NCBI GenBank assembly: GCA_003557825.1
Contig: PWNM01000591.1
Span: forward strand, 1-24,814
Reading direction: 5' to 3'
Origin: Candidatus Hydrogenedentota bacterium
Lineage (GTDB): Bacteria; Hydrogenedentota; Hydrogenedentia; Hydrogenedentales; SLHB01
Length of the DNA stretch: 24,814 bases
Part shown: in pieces, positions 14,266-22,965 of the stretch
Layout of the letters: every line of letters begins with the position of its first letter
How positions within the stretch are numbered: the stretch's first letter is position 1
Program-made: the position numbers and the translations under genes
Notes under the pieces: generated by a model
What the model was told of the DNA's origin: nothing
Seen by the model: only the letters and a program-made list of their open reading frames with translations
Databases searched by the model: none

Positions 14266-15524
14266 TGCCGTCGGTTCAAAATGAGCTTCTGAGCGCCCAC
14301 ATCGGAATGTTTGATCCGGGGAATTTACGTCGGATCGATTGGGGTCTCGCCGTCCTGGCATTGGCGCTTGCCATAATAGGGTTAATCACTCTGTATAGCG
14401 CAACCTATGGCGCGGCTCAGAGCGAATCCATCGAGGAGGTTTCCAGCCTGTCCTGGAGTGCGTCGTTCCGCGAATTTTTCTCCATGTTCTTCGGGCGTCA
14501 GCTCCTTTACTTCCTATTAGGTATCGCGATCGCCGGCATTATCGTCTGCACAGACTATCGGATACTCATCTCATTGGCCCCCCTGTTCTATGTGGCCATT
14601 TTGGGCTTGCTAATCCTGGTCCTCTTTGCCGGTCACGAGGCGCGAGGCGGTCAGCGATGGCTAAACTTAGGGATTTTCAACCTCCAACCGTCTGAGTTTA
14701 GCAAAATCGTGCTTATATACATGTTGGCCTGGTATTTGTCATGGCTCGGACCGCGCATTACCAAGATCCGTTATTTCGCGCTATCGTTTGTTCTCGTAGC
14801 CATTCCTTGCGCACTTGTCGTGATCCAGCCAAGCCTGAGCGCGGCTCTCGCAATGATCCCAATCGTCGTAGTGATGTTATTCGCAAGTGGTTGTCGCCTA
14901 TGGCATCTTGGGGCGATCATTGTTGTCGGCCTGATACCCTTAGCTATGGTCGGAATGCAAGTTCGTACCTTTCAGGAAGTGGGAGCTCGAGCTTATGAGG
15001 AGCGTTCCTATCCGTTGGGACTCAAACTCAAGGGGTATCAGATCGAGCGCATTCTAACGTTTCTCGACCCAGAGCGGGATCCTCAGGATAAAGGCTACCA
15101 ATCGATACAGATGCGTATTACGGTCGGAAGCGGCCAGATGACCGGCAAGGGATTTGGACAGGGTACCCAGACCCATTTTAAATTTCTACCTGAGTTTCAT
15201 ACGGATATGATCTTTGCATTACTGGCCGAGGAATGGGGCTTTGTGGGAGCCACCACAGTAATTGGATTATTTCTTGCGTTTTTCTATCGAGCTCTGGCCC
15301 TCGCCCGGGCATGTACTGATCCCGCAGGAAGTCTTCTGGCGGTGGGTTGTGTCACGCTATTGGGATTTCATGCATTCACCAACATAGCGATCACGGCAGG
15401 AATGCTTCCTGTCACAGGAATGCCATTGCCGTTCTTAAGCTATGGCGGCTCTTTCTACTTAGCCACCATGATGTGTATCGGGACCTTACTGAGCATTCAT
15501 GTACGGAAGCGGTTTTTTGAATGA
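14265..15524 (+). CDS. rodA: Peptidoglycan glycosyltransferase RodA (SEDS family)
   Basis: RodA polymerises lipid II and works with PBP2. The 419-residue protein has around ten membrane segments. SEDS hallmarks are visible: EARGGQRWLNLGIFNLQPSEFSKI (here split by family knowledge into the GGQRWL and QPSE motifs), QPSLSAAL in the middle, GKGFGQGTQTHFKFLPEFHTDMIFAL with the catalytic-site Asp region and AEEWGFVG, and PVTGMPLPFLSYGGS near the end. These distinguish RodA-type from FtsW-type only partly, but the operon position after mrdA settles the call. An insertion of about 30 residues (near 48-75) between the first two helices carries an acidic-aromatic loop. ATG 14265 overlaps the mrdA stop by one base and has GAGGA upstream. 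Confidence 0.95.
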   Translation: MPSVQNELLSAHIGMFDPGNLRRIDWGLAVLALALAIIGLITLYSATYGAAQSESIEEVSSLSWSASFREFFSMFFGRQLLYFLLGIAIAGIIVCTDYRILISLAPLFYVAILGLLILVLFAGHEARGGQRWLNLGIFNLQPSEFSKIVLIYMLAWYLSWLGPRITKIRYFALSFVLVAIPCALVVIQPSLSAALAMIPIVVVMLFASGCRLWHLGAIIVVGLIPLAMVGMQVRTFQEVGARAYEERSYPLGLKLKGYQIERILTFLDPERDPQDKGYQSIQMRITVGSGQMTGKGFGQGTQTHFKFLPEFHTDMIFALLAEEWGFVGATTVIGLFLAFFYRALALARACTDPAGSLLAVGCVTLLGFHAFTNIAITAGMLPVTGMPLPFLSYGGSFYLATMMCIGTLLSIHVRKRFFE

Positions 15525-16243
15525 CCATTATGTCATCCCCGGATTCTTCAGAATCCAAAGACACCTTTCCCCCACCTCGGATGCGACTGCGATTGACCCG
15601 CGGAGAGCGATTCATCGGACAAACACAAACAGCTTATGTGGGCGAGGTGATGGAAGCTATTCGTTGTTCAGAAGTACCTGTGACTATGACCTCCGGCAGG
15701 CCGCCACGGCCCCGCCTAGCAACTGGTCTATCGTTGCCGATGGAATATACCAGCCAGTGCGAATACATGGACGTGGAACTTTTGCCGCCTGAAGCTACGC
15801 CTCCCATGACAACCTTAACATTTGCGCGTCGACTGCAGGTCTGCCTACCACCGGACATCGAGTTGCGTTGGGCTCGACGAATTCCCCCCAGAACACCTCA
15901 TGTGCGTGGTTCCGTCTGCGATGTTTGTTATACTATTCGCGGTATATTTGATCCGGCCCGTGCTGCCGCGTTTCGAACCTGTGCTTCATGGCTAGTTGAA
16001 CGGGAACGTAAAGGTAAGACACGGAAGCTCGATCTGAAGCAATGCGTACTCGGACTCGAAATTCATTCCGAAACGCTTCGTATAAAACTGGCTGTGCGGC
16101 CCACGGGAACCCCAAAACCCGAGGAGATACTCATGTCCGTTTTCGCTACGCCAAAGGCGGCACTCGGTGGCTACTCCATCGAACGCACTGCTATGCGGCT
16201 GGCGCCAGCCCCGTATCCCCAAACATTGATCAGGGAGCTATAA
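15521..16243 (+). CDS. DUF2344 (TIGR03936-type) protein, without radical SAM domain
   Basis: This 240-residue protein has the DUF2344 pattern: RLRLTRGERFIG near residues 21-33, VMEAIRCSEVPVTMTSGRPPRPRLATGLSLPM, and the EYMDVEL strand. DUF2344 is usually the C-terminal part of, or the gene next to, a TIGR03960-type radical SAM protein, commonly just before RNase E/G. Here it stands alone and its function is unknown; a role in modifying tRNA or rRNA is only suggested by its context. Its ATG overlaps the rodA stop in an ATGA arrangement, and its TAA overlaps the start of rng, so it is translationally coupled on both sides. No signal peptide or membrane segment is visible. Confidence 0.8.
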   Translation: MTIMSSPDSSESKDTFPPPRMRLRLTRGERFIGQTQTAYVGEVMEAIRCSEVPVTMTSGRPPRPRLATGLSLPMEYTSQCEYMDVELLPPEATPPMTTLTFARRLQVCLPPDIELRWARRIPPRTPHVRGSVCDVCYTIRGIFDPARAAAFRTCASWLVERERKGKTRKLDLKQCVLGLEIHSETLRIKLAVRPTGTPKPEEILMSVFATPKAALGGYSIERTAMRLAPAPYPQTLIREL

Positions 16244-17763
16244 TGAAGGAATTTCTCATAAACGTAGCGCCGCTCGAAACACGAATCGCAGTGCTTGAGG
16301 AAAAACGCCTGGCTGAGTTGATCATCGAACGCCAGGAAAACCGTAGCGTTGTCGGCAACATCTATAAAGGCAAAGTAGAATCGGTGCTCCCAGGCATTCA
16401 AGCGGCCTTTATCGATATTGGATTTGAGAAAAACGGGTTCCTATATGTATCCGATATTGCGGGCGCCGAGGGTACCGGAGATTTTGTCTTCGAGGAAGGT
16501 ACGGCCAAACCGAATCAGCGCGGCGGACGGGGTCGGGGCCCTGCCATTGATAAACTGCTGAAGAAGGGTCAAAGCATCATGGTCCAGGTCAGCAAAGACA
16601 CCCTTGGGACCAAGGGCGTTCGACTGACCAACTATGTGACCCTTCCCGGTCGTTATTGTGTCCTAATGCCCACAGTATCGAATATAGGCGTATCGCGTAA
16701 GATCGATAGCGACAAGGAACGGGATCGTCTGCGAAAAATACTTCAAAAGGTGCGCCCCAAAGGTCTGGGTGTGATACTGCGCACGGCAGCCGAGGATCGG
16801 GAGAAGGCCGACTTCGAGGCCGACCTTAAATATCTTACCAAAGAGTGGCAAAAAATTAAGAACAAAATGGAGTCGGTAAAAGCGCCATGCCTGCTCCACG
16901 AGGATCTATCCCCTGTCCTCCGACTGGTACGCGATACATTCACCAGTGATGTTAGCCGCCTCACCGTTGATAGCGAAAGCGAATACAGCCGCATTCTCAA
17001 CTTCCTCGATTCATTCGGCCCCGCTTTGAAAAAGCGCTGTAAGCTCTACAAAGGTAAGCGGCCCATGTTCGACAGGATGGGCGTTGAAGAGGAGATCGAG
17101 AAGGCGCTGAATCGCAAAGTCTACCTGAAAAGCGGTGGGCATATCTGTATCGACCAGACCGAAGCCCTTATCGCGATTGACGTCAATACAGGTCGGTTCA
17201 CGGGAAGCTCACGGCTTGAAGAAACCGTATTCAAGACCAATATGGAAGCCGCCGAGGAGATCGCCCGTCAGGTTCGCCTGCGCGACCTTGGCGGAATCAT
17301 CGTGATCGATTTTATCGACATGCAATATGAGCGGAACCGGAAAGAACTGATTCGGAAACTGTCCGAATGCCTTAAGGGCGATCGGGCAAAAACGACAATT
17401 TCCGAGATCAGCGAGCTAGGCATGATCGAAATGACCCGAAAACGGGTTAAGCACAATCTCATCAAGGCTTTATCACAGCCATGTCCCTACTGTGACGGCA
17501 GTGGAATGGTGCGCTCCGTCACGACGATGACGTTTGGCGCTTTGCGCAAACTAGAAAATCTTTTCTGTCGCTCGAAGGAAAAGAAAGTGATTCTCCAGGT
17601 TCACGCGGATGTGGCTCGGCGTCTCCGCAATGAAAACAAGGACCTTCTTGAAGCCATCGCCCAGCGATTTGACCGCGAGATTGCTGTCGAATCCGTTTCG
17701 GATTTTCACATAACTGCGGTAAAGATCCTCAGCGGGCGCACACGCAAAGAGATCACGGCGTAA
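16243..17763 (+). CDS. rng: Ribonuclease E/G family protein
   Basis: This 506-residue protein is an endoribonuclease of the RNase E/G family, which cuts single-stranded AU-rich RNA in mRNA decay and rRNA/tRNA processing. Domain order: S1 RNA-binding domain at about 36-130 (GNIYKGKVESVLPGIQAAFIDIG, in two pieces of the family motif), then 5' sensor and RNase H-like parts, and the DNase I-like catalytic part with D313 in IAIDVNTG and D356 in IVIDFIDM, the magnesium ligands. C414-P-Y-C417 is the zinc-link motif for dimer pairing. The length fits RNase G, without the long C-terminal degradosome scaffold of RNase E. A loop at 90-105 is Gly/Arg-rich. The ATG at 16243 overlaps the preceding stop by one base and has CAGGGAGC before it. 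A longer ORF from 16042 is rejected. Confidence 0.95.
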   Translation: MKEFLINVAPLETRIAVLEEKRLAELIIERQENRSVVGNIYKGKVESVLPGIQAAFIDIGFEKNGFLYVSDIAGAEGTGDFVFEEGTAKPNQRGGRGRGPAIDKLLKKGQSIMVQVSKDTLGTKGVRLTNYVTLPGRYCVLMPTVSNIGVSRKIDSDKERDRLRKILQKVRPKGLGVILRTAAEDREKADFEADLKYLTKEWQKIKNKMESVKAPCLLHEDLSPVLRLVRDTFTSDVSRLTVDSESEYSRILNFLDSFGPALKKRCKLYKGKRPMFDRMGVEEEIEKALNRKVYLKSGGHICIDQTEALIAIDVNTGRFTGSSRLEETVFKTNMEAAEEIARQVRLRDLGGIIVIDFIDMQYERNRKELIRKLSECLKGDRAKTTISEISELGMIEMTRKRVKHNLIKALSQPCPYCDGSGMVRSVTTMTFGALRKLENLFCRSKEKKVILQVHADVARRLRNENKDLLEAIAQRFDREIAVESVSDFHITAVKILSGRTRKEITA

Positions 17764-17820
17764 TCGTCCATCGACTGCGTTTAACCGTTGGGATATGTTA
17801 CACTGTCACGGCTTACAAGC

Positions 17821-17835
17821 TATAGGAAGCCTATA
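17821..17835. repeat. Short perfect inverted repeat after rng
   Basis: TATAGG-AAG-CCTATA is a 6-bp palindrome with a 3-base centre in the 200-base gap between rng and the hydrolase fusion gene. It could be a regulator site. The adjoining AT-rich bases resemble a -10 region but no convincing -35 partner was found. Confidence 0.3.
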
Positions 17836-17963
17836 TTTATATTGGCCCTCCTGTATTCACTGGATTTACGAGGGGTAGGTTGAGGAAGCGGATGGACATC
17901 CCCAATAGGGACGCATAGTCCACAGATTCCCCCATCATCTGACGCACAAGGGTGGTCCAAACT

Positions 17964-20423
17964 ATGAAAAATGTCCTTTGTGTTTTTATACTGACGCTAT
18001 TGCTCTGCCTGCAGGCCGAAGCCTTTGAAGCGGGTGCAGCTCGGGTGGATATTACGCCGCGATTGGGTACGCCCTTGGCTGGGTATATGGCCCGCTGGGG
18101 CCGAGGAGCTATCGAGGTCCATGACAATCTGTGGGCCCGCGCGGTGTATCTGAGTGATGGCGAGACCTCAGTCTTTCTGGTTAGCGCGGATCTTTGCGTA
18201 ATAAATCCTGAGCTCCGTGGCCGGGTCCTTGAACTGGCTCCGGCGGAAGTCCCCGTTGATCATATCATCCTTACGGCGACCCATAATCATAGCGGCCACG
18301 GAGGGATGGTCGAAGACATCCTGATCCGCCCTTTCACAGGCCGGTTTATGCCCGATGTACTCGAAGCCACGGCCCAGGGATTTGCAGAAGCAATGCGCGA
18401 AGCCTATGCAAACCGACGACGAGCGGCCATTGGTTTCGATACTTTTACCCAACAGGATTTGACCGTAAATCGGCGCGACGAGGATGGGCCGGTTGATCCC
18501 CAGGTAGGGGTAATCCGAATCGAAGACGCCGATGGGACAGCCATTGCATTTATCACGAATATGGCAGCCCATCCTACCACGGTCTGGGATGATCGCATGC
18601 TGAGTATTTCGGCGGACTTCCCTGGCTTTTTCAACACAGAGCTCGAACGTCTTTCCGATCCGGGGAGCGTGTCCCTCTTTCTAAACGGCGCGTTGGGCAA
18701 CCAAAGGCCGCGGAGTCAGGGCGATCTCGAAGGGTGGGAGCGAACGGCCTCCATAGGCCGAACACTTGCACAGCGAACCATCGAAGTAGCGGAAAGCATC
18801 GAGTGCTCTCAGGAGCCGCTACGCTTTGCTTATACCACGGCATCCCTTCCTCCCACGTTAGTCCCCGATGTTCTGCCGGATACAACCGTGTTGCAGATGC
18901 TGGAAATCGGCGACTTGGCAATGCATTTTTTCCCCGGGGAGCCCTGCGTGGAACTCGGGTTGGACCTGCGTACCCGTTCGTTGGATTCCGGATATACCGC
19001 CCAGTTTTCCGTGGGACTTGCCAATGACCATCTGTTCTATTTCGTGCCCCGTTCTCAATATACGGAATCTATCTACGAAAACGAAATGAGCCTTTATGGG
19101 CCCGGAATGGAAGACTGGTTCAACCGACATTTTGCTCAGCTTGCCTCTCGAACGGTTCCAGCCGAGGCCTATGACATTCCGCCTCTTCCCCCACTCGAGG
19201 AATATCCTGGCGGTTTATTCAGCGCACTGGCAGGAACGCCCTATCAAATTGGATATCAGCGAGGTCAGGTTTTTCGAGAAGCCATTCACAGACGATATGA
19301 GGATCGGGTACTCGGACCTATAGCCGACGGCCATGGTCTTCCTGAAGAGGGTTGGTGGACCTTGGCCAGTCGCTTTCTTAACCTTGATACCATCGCCCTG
19401 TGGCGTCTTGGATATGGCGCACGGCCCCTTCTCGCAGGACTCTCGGAAACAACATTTCGGGAGCTTGAGGGCATGGCCGACGGCGCCCATCTGGCCTTCG
19501 ACGGAATCTGGCTAAGCGAAGTAATGCCTATGTTATTGGGCCAAGATGACCCGGACTTTTTTGAACTGCCCTATTGCACCTTATTTGCCGCGGTCGGCGA
19601 TCGAGCGGGCGCAGACGATTTACTTGTGGGCCGAAACCTGGATCGACCCGGTGATGAGCCTGTTACCGTGCTCCAGATTACCCCGACCACCGGTCGACAG
19701 TATCTTGAGATCGGCTTCCCCGGGGAAATCGGCATTTTTACGGGGATGAATAATGCGGGCGTCGTTGTCGCAGTCGAAACCATCGAAGATAGCACGACCC
19801 AATCTCCTGATGGTCCGCCCATTGGGTATGTGCTTCGTGAAGTACTTGCCGAAGCGGATGATTTTTCCGAGGCTCTGACGAGGATACAAGGGGCAACGCA
19901 TTTAAGTGGATTGCGAGTCTTAGTGACCGGACCTGATCCTGAGGGAACGGCCATGAGCGTTGAAGGAACAGCTCGCCAGGTGTATTCAGCAGCAGCTATC
20001 GTCGAATTTGGACCCGAGATGCATACTCGATTTCCTTCCGATGGTCTGCTTTACGGTACCCCCGTCGAGGTACCGGATGAACTCAAGGAAGAACCTGAAG
20101 AAGACGAGGAACAAGCAGAGACCGATGATGAAGACCGCGTCGTAGTTGTTGACTCCAGTCCGCGGTACACTCGAATGCATGAGCTCCTTAGCGACGAGCG
20201 AATCATATCGTCGTCGGAAATCATGGATGCATTGGGCGATGCTACAGCTGATATGGCCCCCGACGATCGGATCTATAACGAGGATACCCAATTTAGCGCC
20301 GTTTTCGAGCCCAATAGCCGTCGCGTATTGATACGGACACGCCAACCCGACGGGAGCCGCGGGGAAACACAGGTGTTTACGCTGGATGAGTTCCCAGCAG
20401 CCCAGGGAGGTGACGTCGAGTGA
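17964..20423 (+). CDS. Secreted fusion: neutral-ceramidase-like domain plus C45-type Ntn hydrolase
   Basis: This 819-residue protein joins two unrelated hydrolase folds. Residues 1-20 form a signal peptide (basic start, long hydrophobic run, AEA end). Residues 21 to about 400 match the N-terminal domain of neutral/alkaline ceramidases: EAGAARVDITP, then zinc-site candidates in TATHNHSGHGG (H107, H109) and AAHPTTVW (H203), and LNGALGNQRPR at 240-250 where the Pseudomonas enzyme has GDVSPN with its catalytic Ser; no Ser is present here. From about 416 it matches the C45 family of acyltransferase/amidohydrolase Ntn proteins: AGTPYQIGYQRGQ, candidate nucleophile C538 in LPYCTLFAAVG, GRNLD at 556-560 and GMNNAGVVVAV. 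An acidic stretch lies at about 702-726. ATG 17964 is preferred over GTG 17952 because AAGGGTGG is then well spaced. Its stop overlaps the next gene. Substrates are unknown; N-acyl compounds are a reasonable guess. Confidence 0.8.
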   Translation: MKNVLCVFILTLLLCLQAEAFEAGAARVDITPRLGTPLAGYMARWGRGAIEVHDNLWARAVYLSDGETSVFLVSADLCVINPELRGRVLELAPAEVPVDHIILTATHNHSGHGGMVEDILIRPFTGRFMPDVLEATAQGFAEAMREAYANRRRAAIGFDTFTQQDLTVNRRDEDGPVDPQVGVIRIEDADGTAIAFITNMAAHPTTVWDDRMLSISADFPGFFNTELERLSDPGSVSLFLNGALGNQRPRSQGDLEGWERTASIGRTLAQRTIEVAESIECSQEPLRFAYTTASLPPTLVPDVLPDTTVLQMLEIGDLAMHFFPGEPCVELGLDLRTRSLDSGYTAQFSVGLANDHLFYFVPRSQYTESIYENEMSLYGPGMEDWFNRHFAQLASRTVPAEAYDIPPLPPLEEYPGGLFSALAGTPYQIGYQRGQVFREAIHRRYEDRVLGPIADGHGLPEEGWWTLASRFLNLDTIALWRLGYGARPLLAGLSETTFRELEGMADGAHLAFDGIWLSEVMPMLLGQDDPDFFELPYCTLFAAVGDRAGADDLLVGRNLDRPGDEPVTVLQITPTTGRQYLEIGFPGEIGIFTGMNNAGVVVAVETIEDSTTQSPDGPPIGYVLREVLAEADDFSEALTRIQGATHLSGLRVLVTGPDPEGTAMSVEGTARQVYSAAAIVEFGPEMHTRFPSDGLLYGTPVEVPDELKEEPEEDEEQAETDDEDRVVVVDSSPRYTRMHELLSDERIISSSEIMDALGDATADMAPDDRIYNEDTQFSAVFEPNSRRVLIRTRQPDGSRGETQVFTLDEFPAAQGGDVE

Positions 20424-22000
20424 GCTCGTATGACGATCGTCTGATTACCCCATCGCTTCGCCGTCGTAGGCGTCGCTCTGGGCGCCGTGGGTGTATCTTT
20501 CCCTATTTGTTAATTGTACTGGTTATTCTTGGGGGATTCCTGGCATGGTATACACGCGACTCTCATCCGTTGCGTCATCTGCTGCCCACCGGACAAACGT
20601 ATAACATCGTACTGGTCGATATCATCAGTAACCGGTCGAATATATCCCAGTCGCGAGTTTGGGAAGCTATGCCCGATGCATTCGCCACCGAACAGATGAT
20701 GGCGTCACTTGGCGAACACACGCAAGTTCCCGAGTGGGTGATAAACAATATAATCGGCCCAACCTGCTTTCTCACGGGCAATGATCTAGATGAATTTGGA
20801 GATGTCCTCTTCCTCACCAGGATGACCCGTGTCGGCAAAATCATCGAAGCATTCCATCGTTTTTTCCCGGGCATTGAACCCGATCATGCTGGAGGGTTAA
20901 AGTTACGACGCCTATCTGAAGATGGACCCTATTATGCAGTCCGAGGCCGATTGCTGGCGCTCAGCCCCTGTCGCGAGACCTTGATCAAGGCTTTGACGCT
21001 TACTGATGACCATCGAATTCCGCAAAAAACGCTTGATACCGCCTTGGGCGAATCCGGCGCAGAACAGGTACGGGGCATCATCTCGCTAGGCCCGGAAGAT
21101 CCGTTAGGCGATGCTTTCAAATCCCTCAGTTTTGCCTTGCGTATCGAGCCGCTTTCGGCCCAGCTTGAATTCCGGACGTTGCTCACCCCCGATTGGGAGG
21201 CAAAGCTCAACCCCATATTGGATAATGCCCAAGCCGTTCGCCTGGACCCGCCAGTGGAAGGATTGATAGAGGTGTCCGCGAACCTCGGAATCACCCTGAG
21301 CGAGGTCTGGAGCGCCACAGAAGCCATCTTCCGTGATGATGATGAACCGTCGGCTTGGGACACATGGAAAGACGCGCTTGAAGAAGACGAACAAGCCGAA
21401 CTTGAGTTATTTCAGGCACTGCTCGGCATGATTGGGCCCGGACTACGCTTGACGTGGCGCGACATTGATCAGCACGAAATGTTTCCTCTGCCCACGTTTG
21501 TGGCAACTGCCGATGCGCGCCCTGGAACGGTGATAGGTTTTTTTGAGTCCCTGGGGCCGCCGCCTGAGGACGCCATGCCTTGGGAGTCCTTCCCCCGATA
21601 CGATCCTGAACAGCAAAGGCTAACGATTCCAATGATTGGCGGGCCGTCGTTTGAACCAACCTTTGGATTAATTGGAGATGCTCTGGTTGCGAGCACCAGC
21701 GCAATGGAAGCCGACACATTATTGTCAAATCCCAACGAGACAACCACCCCTTTTCCTTACCAGGGCAATTTATTCATCCGGGTTAGACCCGTACCAAGTG
21801 TTAACGAATTGATGGATACGGGGCGACTACTGGCGAGCCAGAATCTACTTCGTGGCCATTCTGCAGAGAGCTTTGTACAAACAGCCGATCTATGGGAGCG
21901 CAAAGCGGCCCCCCTTGATGAGCTCACGGCGGTGATCGCGGTAGACGAGGACGGCAGCGGATTTCGTGGCGAACTGGCAATCACCTGTGTACCCTTCTAA
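20420..22000 (+). CDS. Membrane-anchored uncharacterised protein
   Basis: I do not recognise this 526-residue protein. It has a very basic N terminus (six Arg in a row at 14-19, then RSGRRG), a single membrane helix at about 26-44, and a large region outside the membrane of alternating strands and helices. The topology rule of positive residues inside puts the C-terminal part in the periplasm. The body contains repeated units of similar style (for example a segment about 60-180 and another about 380-470, each with VLFLTRM or FVATADARPG-type strands), which resemble DUF3352-like proteins of the Planctomycetes-Lentisphaerae group, but I am not certain. GTG 20420 overlaps the stop of the upstream fusion hydrolase as GTGA, and GGGAGG lies about 9 bases before it. 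Coupled translation suggests the two work together at the cell envelope. Confidence 0.75.
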   Translation: MSSYDDRLITPSLRRRRRRSGRRGCIFPYLLIVLVILGGFLAWYTRDSHPLRHLLPTGQTYNIVLVDIISNRSNISQSRVWEAMPDAFATEQMMASLGEHTQVPEWVINNIIGPTCFLTGNDLDEFGDVLFLTRMTRVGKIIEAFHRFFPGIEPDHAGGLKLRRLSEDGPYYAVRGRLLALSPCRETLIKALTLTDDHRIPQKTLDTALGESGAEQVRGIISLGPEDPLGDAFKSLSFALRIEPLSAQLEFRTLLTPDWEAKLNPILDNAQAVRLDPPVEGLIEVSANLGITLSEVWSATEAIFRDDDEPSAWDTWKDALEEDEQAELELFQALLGMIGPGLRLTWRDIDQHEMFPLPTFVATADARPGTVIGFFESLGPPPEDAMPWESFPRYDPEQQRLTIPMIGGPSFEPTFGLIGDALVASTSAMEADTLLSNPNETTTPFPYQGNLFIRVRPVPSVNELMDTGRLLASQNLLRGHSAESFVQTADLWERKAAPLDELTAVIAVDEDGSGFRGELAITCVPF

Positions 22001-22030
22001 TCTATTGTCGGCGGGATGGAATACGCTGTG

Positions 22031-22067
22031 TCGAAAGCCCAACCGAACGTTGCTATATCGCTTTCGA
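22031..22067. repeat. Inverted repeat between the membrane protein gene and scpA
   Basis: TCGAAAGC (22031-22038) and GCTTTCGA (22060-22067) are perfectly complementary around a 21-base loop. It lies in the 125-base gap before scpA and might separate transcription units. There is no T-run. Confidence 0.35.
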
Positions 22068-22125
22068 ATCGTCCGCGGTAGATGACCACCCATCTCCAAA
22101 TGGTGAAAGGAATCATACATCATCC

Positions 22126-22965
22126 ATGGCCAATGAAGAGGTCGACATCGGCACTGCCGTGACCACTGAGAACGCCGAAGGAACCGATGACTTTATCGTT
22201 GATGAAGTCACCGATGAGGTGCTCCGACTTCATCTGGACAAGTTTGAAGGACCTCTCGAACTACTGCTGTACCTGATCAAGGTTCAGGAGATTGATATCT
22301 TTGACATTCCCATTGTCAAGGTGACGGACCAATACCTGCGTTTCCTCGACATGATGCGCGAAGAGGATCTTGACGTGACAGGTGAGTTCCTTGTCATCGC
22401 GGCCACCCTTATACAGATTAAATCACGCATGCTTCTGCCCGCGGACACCGAAGCCGATGAAGAAGAAGAGCTTGAAGAAGAAGATCCCCGACTCGAGCTG
22501 GTTACAAAATTAATCGAGTATCGGAAGTATCGAGACATTACTGGACTGCTACAGTTACTTGAAGAAGAACGAGAGAACTGGTTCACCCGTCACGCTCGTA
22601 TCGAGGTGGAGACGCCGGAAAACGAGCAGGAGATGCTCGAAGTCACTCTGTTCGATCTGACCGAGGCATTCCGGAACGTGCTGCGTTATTTTACGGATGA
22701 TCTCATCCATACTGTGCAGGGTGAAGGGGCTTCGGTCGACGAAAAAATAGAGTATATCGAGGAGCGGCTGGTTCGCAACGGTAGCCTGGGATGGACCGAA
22801 CTGTTCCAGGATTGCCGCAATCGGGTGGAGTTGGTCTGCGCTTTTCTTGCGATTCTCGAGCTGTGTCGGATGGGACGCCTGCGGGCGCATCAGCATCATG
22901 CCTATGGGGAGATTCGGTTGTTTCCCTCCGAGCCGGACGAAGCGGCCACGCATGAGGTGGGTTGA
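22126..22965 (+). CDS. scpA: Segregation and condensation protein A (kleisin)
   Basis: ScpA is the kleisin subunit that bridges the SMC dimer heads together with ScpB during chromosome condensation. The 279-residue protein begins with about 30 acidic extra residues, then the family core: LHLDKFEGPLELLLYLIKVQ and EIDIFDIPIVKVTDQYLRFL, then LVIAATLIQIKSRMLLP. An acidic linker (EADEEEELEEEDPRLEL) is followed by a middle region and a C-terminal winged-helix part with FLAILELCRMGRLRAHQ. Length is normal. The purine-rich AAAGGA site is about 16 bases before ATG 22126, a rather long gap, so the exact start is less sure. scpB, often adjacent, is not present; yraN follows instead. Confidence 0.92.
   Translation: MANEEVDIGTAVTTENAEGTDDFIVDEVTDEVLRLHLDKFEGPLELLLYLIKVQEIDIFDIPIVKVTDQYLRFLDMMREEDLDVTGEFLVIAATLIQIKSRMLLPADTEADEEEELEEEDPRLELVTKLIEYRKYRDITGLLQLLEEERENWFTRHARIEVETPENEQEMLEVTLFDLTEAFRNVLRYFTDDLIHTVQGEGASVDEKIEYIEERLVRNGSLGWTELFQDCRNRVELVCAFLAILELCRMGRLRAHQHHAYGEIRLFPSEPDEAATHEVG

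Noticed and set aside
16042..16242. Upstream extension of the rng ORF by 67 residues
   Set aside because: The extension is out-of-frame reading of the DUF2344 gene; the conserved MKEFLINV start with its own ribosome site is at 16243.
21291..21743. 150-residue minus-strand ORF within the membrane protein gene
   Set aside because: Antisense overlap with a longer, well-started gene; amino acid composition looks random.
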